The position numbers and the translations under genes were made by a program. Positions 49,662 to 57,538 of a DNA stretch of 64,000 nucleotides are shown here, one piece after another (the first letter of the stretch is position 1; the number at the start of each line of letters is the position of its first letter). Source of the DNA: DASWOJ01 sp964242415. Its GTDB lineage: Bacteria; Pseudomonadota; Alphaproteobacteria; Acetobacterales; Acetobacteraceae. The stretch is taken from positions 62,001 through 126,000 of the forward strand of contig CAXTAT010000013.1 in assembly GCA_964242415.1 (NCBI GenBank). Direction: 5' to 3'. The notes under the pieces are model-generated. The model made no database searches. It was not told the DNA's origin and saw only the letters and a list, made by a program, of their open reading frames with translations.

Positions 49662-50858
49662 ATGGCATCCAACACCCCTCCGGGGCCAACCGGGCTGAAT
49701 CGCGTCACCCCGGGTCCCGTCATAATCGTGCTGCCCCACCGCGAGGCATTCGGCCCGGCGGCGGCCGGCGCCGTCGCGATGGTGGTGCGCCGCCTGGCCG
49801 CAGGTCCGTCCCGGTATAGGACGCTTGTAGCCGGTCCGCCATTCCGGGGGCCAGGCTTCCCCGGCATCGAGTTCCTGCCCGCCCCGGCCATGGACTGGCT
49901 GCCGCTGACCCCGACCGGGCGCTATGCCGCCGGGGTGGCGCGCGTGCTGGCGCGCCTGCCACCCCATGCCGCGCTGATCGAGGTGCACAACAAGCCCGAC
50001 GTGGCGCTATGGCTGGCCCGGCTGTTTCCGCAGCGCCGGGTCAGCCTGTTCCTGCACAACGACCCCCGTACGATGCGTGGCGCCCGGTCGCCCCTGGCCC
50101 GCCAACGCCTGCTGCGGCGCCTGGCGCGCATAGTGACGGTATCGGACTACCTGCGCCGCGCCCTGCTGGACGGCGTGGACCAGGCGCCGGCCCGCCCGCC
50201 GGTGGTGCTGCACAATGCGCTCGATCCCGGCGAGGTGCCGCACGCCCTGCCGCACGGCCAACGCGACAAGGTGATCCTGTTCGCCGGCCGCGTGGTGCCC
50301 GACAAGGGGCCAGACCTGTTCATCGCCGCCTGCGCCCGCGCCATGCCGCACCTGTCCGGCTGGCGCGCGGAGATGATCGGCGCCGATGGCTTCCAGCCCG
50401 GCGCGCCCGACACGGGCTATATCCGCGCCCTGCGGCCGGCGGCTGCCGCGGCAGGCGTTGCCCTGCTCGGCGCCCGGCCGCATGCGGAGGTGCTGCACGC
50501 CATGGCGCGCGCCGCCATCGTCGTCGTGCCGAGCCGCTGGGCGGAGCCGTTCGGCCTGACCGCGCTGGAGGCCATGGCGTGCGGCGCCGCCCTGGTATGC
50601 TCCGGCCGCGGCGGCCTGGCCGAGGTGGCCGGGGACGCGGGCCTGCTGGCCGACCCGGAGGACCCCGAAGCCTTCGCGGGGGCGCTGTTGCGGCTGGCTG
50701 GGGACGACGGGCTGCGGGCGGCCCTGTCGCTGGCCGGAAGGCAACGCGCATTCCGGCAGTTTTCCGTCGTGGACGCCCTTGGTCGGCTCGATGGTCTGCG
50801 TGATCAAGCCGCCGGCGTGCAACCGCCTGGGAACGAGGCTGAGCCGCAAGCCATCTAG
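49662..50858 (+). CDS. Glycosyltransferase family 4 protein
   Basis: 398 residues from ATG 49662, behind TAGGAGG. GT-B features: HNDPRTMRG in the acceptor half; VILFAGRVVPDKGPDLFIAAC at the donor-domain entry; and the E-x7-E motif region EPFGLTALEAMACGAALVCSGRGGLAEVAGDAGLL. It transfers a sugar from a nucleotide donor during surface glycan assembly. Only 21 bases separate its start from that of the divergent GT9 gene. Its 3' end overlaps the convergent TetR gene by four bases. Confidence 0.9.
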   Translation: MASNTPPGPTGLNRVTPGPVIIVLPHREAFGPAAAGAVAMVVRRLAAGPSRYRTLVAGPPFRGPGFPGIEFLPAPAMDWLPLTPTGRYAAGVARVLARLPPHAALIEVHNKPDVALWLARLFPQRRVSLFLHNDPRTMRGARSPLARQRLLRRLARIVTVSDYLRRALLDGVDQAPARPPVVLHNALDPGEVPHALPHGQRDKVILFAGRVVPDKGPDLFIAACARAMPHLSGWRAEMIGADGFQPGAPDTGYIRALRPAAAAAGVALLGARPHAEVLHAMARAAIVVVPSRWAEPFGLTALEAMACGAALVCSGRGGLAEVAGDAGLLADPEDPEAFAGALLRLAGDDGLRAALSLAGRQRAFRQFSVVDALGRLDGLRDQAAGVQPPGNEAEPQAI

Positions 50859-51505
50859 CCGCCACCCGGCCGCAGGAACCGCAGCACCGCCTCGACCAGC
50901 ATCGTCCGTTGCAGCGCGGCGTCGTCCGGCTCCGCCAGGTCGCGCTTGAAGATGACGCCCCAAGTGTGCCGGTTCGACACCCGGTAAAAGCAGGCTGACG
51001 CGATCAGCAGGTGCAGGTGCAGCGGGTCCACGCCGCCGCGGAACACGCCCTCCTGCACGCCCTGGTCCAGCAGGCCGCGCAGGATGTCCAGGATGGCGGA
51101 GTTGCGCGACGCGATCGTGGGCGAAGCACGGATGTGCTGGGCCTCGTGGATGTTCGCCACCGAGATCAGCCGCACCCAATCCGGATGAGCCGCATGGTAA
51201 TCGAACGTGCCCTGCACCAGCCGCTGCATTGCCGCTACGGCGGGCAGCCCGGCGAGCTGCAGCGACCCCTCGATGCCGCGCATCCCGGCATACACCTCCT
51301 CCAGCACCGCGGCGAACAGCCCCTCCTTGCTGCCGAAATGGTAGTAGATCATCGGCTTCGTGGTGCCTGCCCGGGCGACGATCTCGTTCAAGTTGGCGCC
51401 GCTGTAGCCCTTCTCCGCAAACAGCGCCTGCGCGGCCTTTAGGATGTTTTGGCGCGTCTGCCTGCCGTCGTGGGTGCGGTTCCGAAGCGGGACGGGACTG
51501 TCCAA
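50855..51505 (-). CDS. TetR/AcrR family transcriptional regulator
   Basis: 216 residues from TTG 51505, with TAAGGGAAC as ribosome site. The helix-turn-helix is clear: RQNILKAAQALFAEKGYSGANLNEIVARAGTTKPMIYYHFGSKEGLFAAVLEE. The C-terminal ligand domain (HPDWVRLISVANIHEAQHIRAS, NRHTWGVIF) is of the TetR_C type found near catabolic genes. It diverges from the SDR-transporter genes, and a palindrome in the gap is a probable operator, so it likely represses both sides until an aromatic or hydroaromatic inducer binds. Confidence 0.92.
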   Translation of the reverse strand: MDSPVPLRNRTHDGRQTRQNILKAAQALFAEKGYSGANLNEIVARAGTTKPMIYYHFGSKEGLFAAVLEEVYAGMRGIEGSLQLAGLPAVAAMQRLVQGTFDYHAAHPDWVRLISVANIHEAQHIRASPTIASRNSAILDILRGLLDQGVQEGVFRGGVDPLHLHLLIASACFYRVSNRHTWGVIFKRDLAEPDDAALQRTMLVEAVLRFLRPGGG

Positions 51506-51586
51506 CAGGGGTGTTCCCTTAGGATGAATGTTCGTTGCTGGGAAGTTTGGGCTGGGGATTTTGGCAGACAAAGTTTCTGTTGTTAA

Positions 51587-51604
51587 ACCTACCGGTCGGT
51601 ATGT
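51587..51604. promoter_or_regulatory. Probable TetR operator
   Basis: ACCTACCGGTCGGTATGT has a perfect inner dyad TACCG-GT-CGGTA with ACC/TGT flanks, the usual form of TetR/AcrR operators. It lies 80 bases upstream of the TetR start and about 70 bases upstream of the SDR start, in an AT-richer patch (GTTAAACCT before it, ATAGGTT after it), where promoters of both genes would overlap it. Confidence 0.65.
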
Positions 51605-51670
51605 ATAGGTTGGCCAGCCAGGTGGCGCCAGCAGCAATCGGACCCCGGCGGAGGAACGTGCCCATGCGGG

Positions 51671-52513
51671 ATGCCGGAACAGCGCCGTCCAGACCACGTC
51701 CGCCTTGTGCGGATCGTCGCGGCGCGTGCCAGCGTGGCTGATGCTGCGCGCCGGGTGGCCGCTGTTACCGGCGGGCTGGGCGGCATCGGCGCCGGCATCG
51801 TCGCCGCGCTGACGCGGCGCGCGTTCGATGTCGTCGTCTGCGACCGCACTATCGACCCTGCGGCCGCCGACGCCCTGGCCAACGAGGTGGCTGCAGGCGC
51901 GCGGCTGTGCTTCGTCGCTGGCGACCTGGCGGACTTGGGGGATCACCGGCGCTTCGTCGATGCGGTGTTCGCCGCATTTGGCCGGATCGACTGCCTGGTC
52001 AACAATGCCGGCGTATCCGCGCAGTCCCGCGGCGACCTGCTCGACGTGTCGCCGGACAGCTACGACCTGAACTTCGCGGTGAACACCCGCGGCGCGTTCT
52101 TCCTGACCCAGGCGGTCTGCCGGCAGATGCTGCTGATCCCGGACGGCGCCGAGAGCGCACGGTCGGTCGTGTTCATCTCGTCCTCGAACGCCGCCATCGC
52201 CGCGCCGGAGCGGGGCGAGTATGCGATGTCGAAGGCCGCTGCCGCCATGATGGCCAAGCTGTATGCCGTGCGCCTCGCCCCGCACGGCATCGCGGTGTAC
52301 GAGGTCCGGCCCGGCCTGATCCGCACGCCCATGACCGGGGCCGCGACGGCGCGGTATGACAAGCTGCTGGCGGAGGGATTCACCCCAATCAACCGATGGG
52401 GCCTGCCTGCGGATGTCGGCCGGGCCGTCGCCACGCTGGCGGCCGGCGACCTGCCGTTCACCACTGGCATAGCCGTTCAGGTGGATGGGGGGATGCACAT
52501 CCACCACTACTGA
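51671..52513 (+). CDS. SDR family oxidoreductase (3-ketoacyl-ACP reductase-like)
   Basis: Up to 280 residues. The Rossmann motif TGGLGGIG follows VAAV; NNAGVSAQ, SSSNAAIAAPERGEYAMSKAA (Ser, Tyr, Lys) and RPGLIRTPMT complete the SDR set. The start is uncertain: GTG 51734 gives a normal N-terminus 14 residues before the motif, but it has no ribosome site; a 25-codon frame from ATG 51664, with a strong GGAGGAAC, ends across that GTG and could couple to it. It is first in an operon with the MHS transporter (36-base gap) and may act on the imported substrate. Confidence 0.87.
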   Translation: MPEQRRPDHVRLVRIVAARASVADAARRVAAVTGGLGGIGAGIVAALTRRAFDVVVCDRTIDPAAADALANEVAAGARLCFVAGDLADLGDHRRFVDAVFAAFGRIDCLVNNAGVSAQSRGDLLDVSPDSYDLNFAVNTRGAFFLTQAVCRQMLLIPDGAESARSVVFISSSNAAIAAPERGEYAMSKAAAAMMAKLYAVRLAPHGIAVYEVRPGLIRTPMTGAATARYDKLLAEGFTPINRWGLPADVGRAVATLAAGDLPFTTGIAVQVDGGMHIHHY

Positions 52514-52549
52514 ACCTGCCCCTAATCAACAAAATCGGAGGAGACCCGG

Positions 52550-53944
52550 ATGGACAACGCCCTGGACCACGAGCCGCGCGGCAGGCGGCAATCGAACAAG
52601 GCCGCCGCCAGCGGCTGGATCGGCTCGGCGCTGGAGTACTACGACTTCTTCATCTACGCCACGGCGGCGTCGCTGGTCTTCCCGCAAATCTTCTTCCCCT
52701 CGACCGACCCCACCGCCGCCATCGTCGCTTCGCTGGCGATCTATGGCGTCGGCTACGTCGCCCGGCCCATCGGTGCCTTCGTGCTGGGCCACTACGGCGA
52801 CACCCATGGGCGCAAGGGCGTGCTGCTGGTGTGCATGTTCCTGATGGGCTTCTCCACCATGGCCGTGGGAGTGCTGCCGACCTATGGGCAGGTGGGCCTG
52901 CTGGCCCCCATACTGCTGGTCATCCTGCGGCTGATCCAGGGCTTTGCCGTCGCGGGCGAGATCAGCGGCGCCAGCTCGATGATCCTGGAACACGCGCCGT
53001 TCGGCCGGCGCGGCTTCTTCGCCAGCTTCGCGCTGCAGGGCGTGCAGGCCGGGCAGATCCTGGCGGCGGCGGTGTTCCTGCCGCTGGCCCGCTTCATGCC
53101 GCCGGACGCCTTCGCCGAATGGGGCTGGCGGGTGCCGTTCCTGCTCAGCGCCGTGGTCATCTTCGCCGGCTACATCATCCGCCGCGACGTGGAGGAGACG
53201 CCAGCCTTCGCCGAGGAGGGCGCCGTGCCAAAGGCCCCCATCGTCGAGGCGTTCCAACTCAGCGGCGCCGACATGCTGCGCGTGGTCTGCATGGCGCTGA
53301 TGAACGTGATCCCGGTGGTCGCCACGGTGTTCGGCGCCGCCTATGCGGTGCAGCCGGCCTATGGCGTCGGCTTCGCCAAGGATGTGTACCTGTGGATACC
53401 GGTGCTGGGCAACATCCTGGCGGTGGTGGTGATCCCCTGGGTCGGCAACCTGTCGGACCGGATCGGCCGCCGCCCGCCGGTGATCGTCGGCGCGCTCGGG
53501 TCGGGACTGCTGGCGTTCGCCTACCTGTATGCCATCAGCATCCACAGCGTGCCGCTGGCGATCCTGATGTCGCTGCTGATGTGGGGCGTGGTGTACCAGG
53601 GCTACAACGCCACCTTCCCCAGCTTCTACCCGGAGCTGTTCCAGACGCGCACCCGGGTGTCGGCCATGGCGATCGCGCAGAACGTCGGGACGACCATCAC
53701 GGCGCTGCTGCCGGCGCTGTTCGCCACCGTGGCGCCGCCGGGATCGGCGGACATCCCGCTGACCGTGGGCGCGATCACCCTGGGCGTCACCGCCATCGCC
53801 GCGGCTGCGGCATTCACCGCACGGGAGACCTACCGGTTGCACCTGAACGACCTGGGGCACCGCGGCGCCGTCCCGGTGCCAAAGGCGGAGTACGACCGGA
53901 TGCGGGAGCAGTCCCTGACGGGCGCCGGGTTGGCCCGTATCTGA
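52550..53944 (+). CDS. MFS transporter of the metabolite:H+ symporter (MHS, ShiA-like) family
   Basis: 464 residues with about 12 membrane helices behind CGGAGGAGA. MHS signatures: SGWIGSALEYYDFFIYATAASLVFPQIFFPS at the start, RPIGAFVLGHYGDTHGRKGVL, RLIQGFAVAGEISGASSMILEHAP and GNLSDRIGRRP. The family includes shikimate (ShiA) and other carboxylate/aromatic acid importers; with dehydroquinase, dehydroshikimate dehydratase and AroE-type genes downstream, a hydroaromatic acid is the probable cargo (inference). Cotranscribed with the SDR. Confidence 0.92.
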   Translation: MDNALDHEPRGRRQSNKAAASGWIGSALEYYDFFIYATAASLVFPQIFFPSTDPTAAIVASLAIYGVGYVARPIGAFVLGHYGDTHGRKGVLLVCMFLMGFSTMAVGVLPTYGQVGLLAPILLVILRLIQGFAVAGEISGASSMILEHAPFGRRGFFASFALQGVQAGQILAAAVFLPLARFMPPDAFAEWGWRVPFLLSAVVIFAGYIIRRDVEETPAFAEEGAVPKAPIVEAFQLSGADMLRVVCMALMNVIPVVATVFGAAYAVQPAYGVGFAKDVYLWIPVLGNILAVVVIPWVGNLSDRIGRRPPVIVGALGSGLLAFAYLYAISIHSVPLAILMSLLMWGVVYQGYNATFPSFYPELFQTRTRVSAMAIAQNVGTTITALLPALFATVAPPGSADIPLTVGAITLGVTAIAAAAAFTARETYRLHLNDLGHRGAVPVPKAEYDRMREQSLTGAGLARI

Positions 53945-54180
53945 TGGCAGGCGGGCTGCCGCAGGTTCGCCAGCCCACCCGGGTCAAGCAGCCTGTTCAG
54001 GGCCGGGAGGCCCGCCCGGCCCGCCCGCTTGGTCGCCTGCTGCCGGGCCTGGCCGTGTTGCCAGGCGGCGTCCGGCTTGGCGGCCTATGCGTCCAACCCG
54101 CACGCCGTACGCGAACACGGTCCCGTCGCGGTCACCGCCGCGCCAGGCACGCGTAGGCTCCGCACCGCCATCGCCCCATG

Positions 54181-54219
54181 CCCGTTGCCTATGCCCATTG
54201 CCTATGCCCATTGCCTATG
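54181..54219. repeat. 13-bp tandem repeat, three copies
   Basis: CCCGTTGCCTATG is followed by two exact copies of CCCATTGCCTATG (the last base of the third is followed by CAAAG). Non-coding. Confidence 0.85.
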
Positions 54220-54296
54220 CAAAGTGCGCCGCCGTCTGCTACCGCAGCATCATGTCAACCGCCTCTGGCCCCGACCGGCGCCATCCTACCCGTGCC

Positions 54297-54330
54297 GTCA
54301 TTGCCAGCCGGACTTGGCGCGGCAATCCAG
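54297..54330. repeat. Intergenic repeat family B copy
   Basis: GTCATTGCCAGCCGGACTTGG-CGCGGCAATCCAG; arms TTGCC.GCC / GGC.GCGGCAA pair imperfectly. Confidence 0.65.
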
Positions 54331-54478
54331 CGGTTAGGCACCATGCTCGCCGCTCCGGATTGCCAAGCCGCGGGTGCGGCCCGCAATGGCGGCAGGTCCT
54401 ACGCGATCAGGCCCAGGGGCAGTTGGTATGGAATGCCATGGCAATGTGGGCCATGGTCCCAGCAACTTTACGGAAGGT

Positions 54479-54706
54479 ATGATTGTGGCAAGGTCATTGA
54501 AGCTAACGTTCGTTCTCGTGCTGATGAACGTCCTGGCAGGCTGCACAACGCAGCCGAGCCAAAGCGCTTATTCCCGCGACGTGGGACCGGGCAGTTCCGT
54601 CTCAGGCCGGCCGCAGAGCGACCTCGGGACACCCGGCTCCGGCAACGACTACGTCCCAGGCGCACCCGCTGCAGGTGGCATCGGCGGCAACGGCGGCTCA
54701 AAGTAA
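54479..54706 (+). CDS. Small lipoprotein (first of a tandem pair)
   Basis: 75 residues from ATG 54479, with GGAAGG directly upstream. The N-terminus MIVARSLKLTFVLVLMNVLAGCTTQPSQSAYS is a lipoprotein signal with lipobox LAGC, so the mature protein starts at Cys and is membrane-anchored. The mature part is Gly/Ser/Pro rich (GPGSSVSGRPQSDLG, ending GGIGGNGGSK) and probably disordered. It is about 65-70% identical by eye to the gene at 54805. Family not recognised. Confidence 0.7.
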   Translation: MIVARSLKLTFVLVLMNVLAGCTTQPSQSAYSRDVGPGSSVSGRPQSDLGTPGSGNDYVPGAPAAGGIGGNGGSK

Positions 54707-54756
54707 GCGTCCCTTGCCAGCCCATTAAGCCAACCCACCTTGGCCGTTACCTCAGT

Positions 54757-54784
54757 TGGTCCTGCATCCTCGGGTGCAGGACCA
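54757..54784. terminator. Perfect 10-bp hairpin between the two lipoprotein genes
   Basis: TGGTCCTGCA (54757-54766) and TGCAGGACCA (54775-54784) are exact complements around TCCTCGGG. It lies 50 bases after the first lipoprotein stop and 20 before the next start. No T-run follows, so it may be a Rho-assisted stop or a processing/attenuation hairpin. Confidence 0.5.
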
Positions 54785-54804
54785 GCTAGACCCTGTGGAA
54801 GGTA

Positions 54805-55035
54805 ATGATCGTGGCAAGGCTATTAAGACTGCCGTTCGTCCTCATGCTAATGACTGTTCTGGCAGGCTGCACAACGCAACCGAGCCAAAGCGCCTACTCC
54901 CGCAATATGGGACCGGGCAGCTCCGTCTCCGGCATACCGGAGAGTGACCTCGGGTCAGCCGCGTCCGGCAACGACTACCTCCCAAGCGCAGACGCGGCAG
55001 GTGGCATCAGCGGCACCGGCGGCTCAAGAAACTAG
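54805..55035 (+). CDS. Small lipoprotein (second of a tandem pair)
   Basis: 76 residues from ATG 54805, with TGGAAGGT upstream, the same context as the first copy. The signal MIVARLLRLPFVLMLMTVLAGCTTQPSQSAYS has the same lipobox; the mature part (GPGSSVSGIPESDLGS..., GGISGTGGSRN) follows the first copy nearly residue for residue. The pair is a recent gene duplication including the ribosome site. A GC-rich hairpin (CGCCCCTGG / CCAGGGGCG, about 55067-55112) lies downstream. Confidence 0.7.
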   Translation: MIVARLLRLPFVLMLMTVLAGCTTQPSQSAYSRNMGPGSSVSGIPESDLGSAASGNDYLPSADAAGGISGTGGSRN

Positions 55036-55122
55036 GCGGCCCCACCCCAGCCCGTTACCCCGTCTCCGCCCCTGGTGCCGCTGCACCCGGGGCGGGGACC
55101 AGCCCAGGGGCGGGTGGCAGCG

Positions 55123-55953
55123 TCATTGCAGGCGCGCCACCCGCCGCAGGTCCTCCGGCGTGCTGGCGCCGAAGCCAAAGAACTCCAGGTAGGCCGGGAT
55201 CATCTCGAACAGCATGTCGGTCCCGACCTGCACGGTGCAGCCCCGGGCCATCGCGGCGCGGAGCAACGGCGTATGCTCCTCCTTCATGACCACCTCGCCG
55301 ACAAAGCTGCCGCCGCTGATCCGTGCGGGATCAACCGGCAAGGGATCGCCGTCGCGCATGCCCAGCGGCGTCGCGTTCACCACAATGTCGTAGCCGCCGG
55401 GGTCGTTGGACCCCGTTGCAACCCGCAGCCCCGGGTAATGCTGCTGCAGGCGCCCGCCCAGCGCCGCCGCGGACACCTCGACCGGGTCGAACAGCCCGAT
55501 GCCCGCCAGCCCCGCCGCCGCCAGCGACGCCGCGATGGCCGAGCCGACGCCGCCGCAGCCCACCACCAGGGCGCGGGCGCCGGCGACGGCGCGTCCCTTG
55601 CGCTCCACCCCGCGGACGAACCCGGCGCCGTCGAACATATCGCCCAGCAGCGACCCATCGGGACGGTGCAGCACCGCGTTGCAGGCGCCGGCAATCTGCG
55701 CGGTGGTGCTCAGCTCGTCCACCAGCGCCGCCGTCGTCACCTTGTGCGGCATCGTCACCAGCGCGCCGCGCAGGTTCCTGATGCGGAACAGCGGCCGGAA
55801 CAGGTCTGCGTAGTCCCGGGGTTCGACGCCAAGCGGAACCACGACGGCGTCGATGCCCTGCGCCTCGAACCAGGGATTGTAGATCATCGGCGCCTTGAAC
55901 GACTCGGTGGGCCAGCCGAGGTGGCCGATGACGGTGGTCTTGCCGGTAATCAT
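55123..55953 (-). CDS. Shikimate/quinate dehydrogenase-type protein (AroE family)
   Basis: 276 residues. AroE-fold motifs: GWPTESFKAPMIYN (in place of the usual NPI.HSKSP substrate loop), LVTMPHKVTTAALVDE with the catalytic Lys, GACNAVLH, the cofactor motif VVGCGGVGSAIAASLAAAG, NATPLGM and VMKEEHTPLL. The altered substrate loop (no SxS) separates it from biosynthetic AroE, and with the dehydroshikimate dehydratase and PcaGH genes downstream a catabolic quinate or shikimate dehydrogenase is likely; this is inference. Same strand as pcaG but separated by 195 bases with a family B repeat. Confidence 0.83.
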   Translation of the reverse strand: MITGKTTVIGHLGWPTESFKAPMIYNPWFEAQGIDAVVVPLGVEPRDYADLFRPLFRIRNLRGALVTMPHKVTTAALVDELSTTAQIAGACNAVLHRPDGSLLGDMFDGAGFVRGVERKGRAVAGARALVVGCGGVGSAIAASLAAAGLAGIGLFDPVEVSAAALGGRLQQHYPGLRVATGSNDPGGYDIVVNATPLGMRDGDPLPVDPARISGGSFVGEVVMKEEHTPLLRAAMARGCTVQVGTDMLFEMIPAYLEFFGFGASTPEDLRRVARLQ

Positions 55954-56000
55954 GCGGATCAGCTCCTAGCCGCGCCTGCCGGCGGCTCTTGTCGAAAACT

Positions 56001-56034
56001 GTCATTGCGAGCCGGCTTCGGCTTGGCAATCCAG
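56001..56034. repeat. Intergenic repeat family B copy
   Basis: GTCATTGCGAGCCGGCTTCGGCTTGGCAATCCAG, the cleanest copy: TTGC(G)AGCCG and CGGCT(T)GGCAA pair around GCTT. Located between the AroE-type gene and pcaG. Confidence 0.75.
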
Positions 56035-56147
56035 CAGCCGCAAGGACTGCGCGTTCCGCCCCCGGACCGCCACGCCGCAAACGCAGCCCGCAATCACGCC
56101 CCCCTGGGACGCCCCTCTGGGACGCCGCCCCGGTGGCGCCAAGCGGG

Positions 56148-56789
56148 TCAAATATCGAAGAAGACGGTTTCGTGCTCGCCCTGCAGGTGGATGTCGAACA
56201 CGTAGGTAGGCATGTCGTCCCGCTCCTCCCGCCGTGCGATCAGCGTGCGTTGCAGGGCCGGGGCGCCGACGATCCGCAGCACCGGGTCCTGCGCGTTCAA
56301 CCCCTCCTCGTCCGGGAAGTACATGCGGGTGGACAGCCCGATGTTCATGCCGCGCGACGCCAGCCACAGGTTGACGTGCGGCGCCATCGGCCGGCCGTGC
56401 CGCCCGGCAACGGAGCCGGGCTTCACCGTCTCGAAGCGGAACACCCCGGTCTTGAAGTCCGTCCCCGTCCGCCCCCAGCCATGGAACGCCGGGTCAAGCT
56501 GCTTGTCCTGCTGGTCCGCCGGATGGTCGTAGCGCCCAGAGGCGTTGGCCTGCCACATCTCCACCAGCACGTCGGTGCAGGCCGTGCCGAGGCCGTCCAG
56601 CACCCGGCCCTCGATGCGGATGCGCTGCCCCAGGGCGTCCGGCCCGGCCAGGATGCTGCCGGTCGCCTGGCTGAAGATGTCCAGCCCGGCCTGCGCGGGG
56701 ATCAGCCCGATGTGGACGTAGGGGCCGGCCGTCTGGCTCGGCGTCTCGTGCAGGCGCGGCGCGGCACCGGGTTCGATGAACGCAACCAT
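56148..56789 (-). CDS. pcaG: Protocatechuate 3,4-dioxygenase alpha subunit
   Basis: 213 residues from ATG 56789. Features of the alpha chain: ETPSQTAGPYVHIGLIP, RIRIEGRVLDGLGTACTDVLVEMWQANASGRYDHP, GWGRTGTDFKTGVFRFETVKPGSV, and APHVNLWLASRGMNIGLSTRMYFPDE. It pairs with PcaH, which holds the iron; together they open protocatechuate to beta-carboxy-cis,cis-muconate. Four bases separate it from pcaH, so both are one transcript. Confidence 0.94.
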   Translation of the reverse strand: MVAFIEPGAAPRLHETPSQTAGPYVHIGLIPAQAGLDIFSQATGSILAGPDALGQRIRIEGRVLDGLGTACTDVLVEMWQANASGRYDHPADQQDKQLDPAFHGWGRTGTDFKTGVFRFETVKPGSVAGRHGRPMAPHVNLWLASRGMNIGLSTRMYFPDEEGLNAQDPVLRIVGAPALQRTLIARREERDDMPTYVFDIHLQGEHETVFFDI

Positions 56790-56793
56790 GCCG

Positions 56794-57519
56794 TCAGCCT
56801 CCCTGCAGCTTGTTCTCGAACACCGTCTGCCGCCGCCCCCGCAGCACGATGTCGAACCGATACGCCAGGCTGTCCAGCGGCACCGCGGCGTCAAAGTCGA
56901 GCGACGCCACCAGCCGCATCCGTGCCGCCGGGTCGGGGATGGTGCCGAGGATTTGGTCGCGCGGGATCAGCGGGTCGCCCTCGAAGTACATCTGGGTGAT
57001 CAGCCGCTGCGCGAACCCCGAGCCGAACAGCGAGAAGTGGATGTGCGCCGGCCGCCACGAGTTGACGAAGTTGCGGAACGGGTAGGCGCCGGGCTTCACC
57101 GTGCGAAAGGCGTAGTAGCCGTCGGCGTCGGTCATCACCCGCCCGCAGCCGCCGAAGTTGGGGTCGATCGGGGCCAGGTAGGTGTCGTTGACGTGGCGGT
57201 AGCGCCCGCCGGCATTGGCCTGCCAGACTTCCACGAGCGTATGCGGCACGCCGCGGCCGTTCTCGTCGCGCACCCAGCCGTGCACGATGGTGCGCTCGCC
57301 GATGGGTTCGCCGCCGTGCGCGTAGTTCAGGATCAGGTCGCCATCCAGCGCCCCCAGCGCATCCTGGCCGAAGCGCGGACCGGTGACCTCGGACAGCGAG
57401 TTCTGCAGCGACCACAGCGCGCGCCGCGGCGAGCGCAGCGTCGTGCTTTTGTAGTCCGGCGTGAAGGCCGGCGGGTGCCGGGTGCGGTCGCGTTGGATGA
57501 ACTCGTCGTGCGGCATCAT
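56794..57519 (-). CDS. pcaH: Protocatechuate 3,4-dioxygenase beta subunit
   Basis: 241 residues from the first of two adjacent ATGs (57519). The non-heme Fe(III) ligands are in place: Tyr in NAGGRYRHVND, Tyr in KPGAYPFRN, and the two His in RPAHIHFSLFG. The N-terminal part (DRTRHPPAFTPDYKSTTLRSP) and HTLVEVWQANAGG are typical of the beta chain. It follows the dehydroshikimate dehydratase gene by 19 bases, which makes its substrate. Confidence 0.95.
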   Translation of the reverse strand: MMPHDEFIQRDRTRHPPAFTPDYKSTTLRSPRRALWSLQNSLSEVTGPRFGQDALGALDGDLILNYAHGGEPIGERTIVHGWVRDENGRGVPHTLVEVWQANAGGRYRHVNDTYLAPIDPNFGGCGRVMTDADGYYAFRTVKPGAYPFRNFVNSWRPAHIHFSLFGSGFAQRLITQMYFEGDPLIPRDQILGTIPDPAARMRLVASLDFDAAVPLDSLAYRFDIVLRGRRQTVFENKLQGG

Positions 57520-57538
57520 GGGATCGTTGCTCCGCGAC

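Larger units (their letters stand above)
53945..54478. other. Intergenic region with repeats
   Basis: About 530 bases without a gene. It holds a three-copy 13-bp tandem repeat (54181-54219) and a family B copy (54297-54330), then a second, diverged inverted copy (GGATTGCCAAGCCGCGGGTGC... near 54357-54390). Confidence 0.5.
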
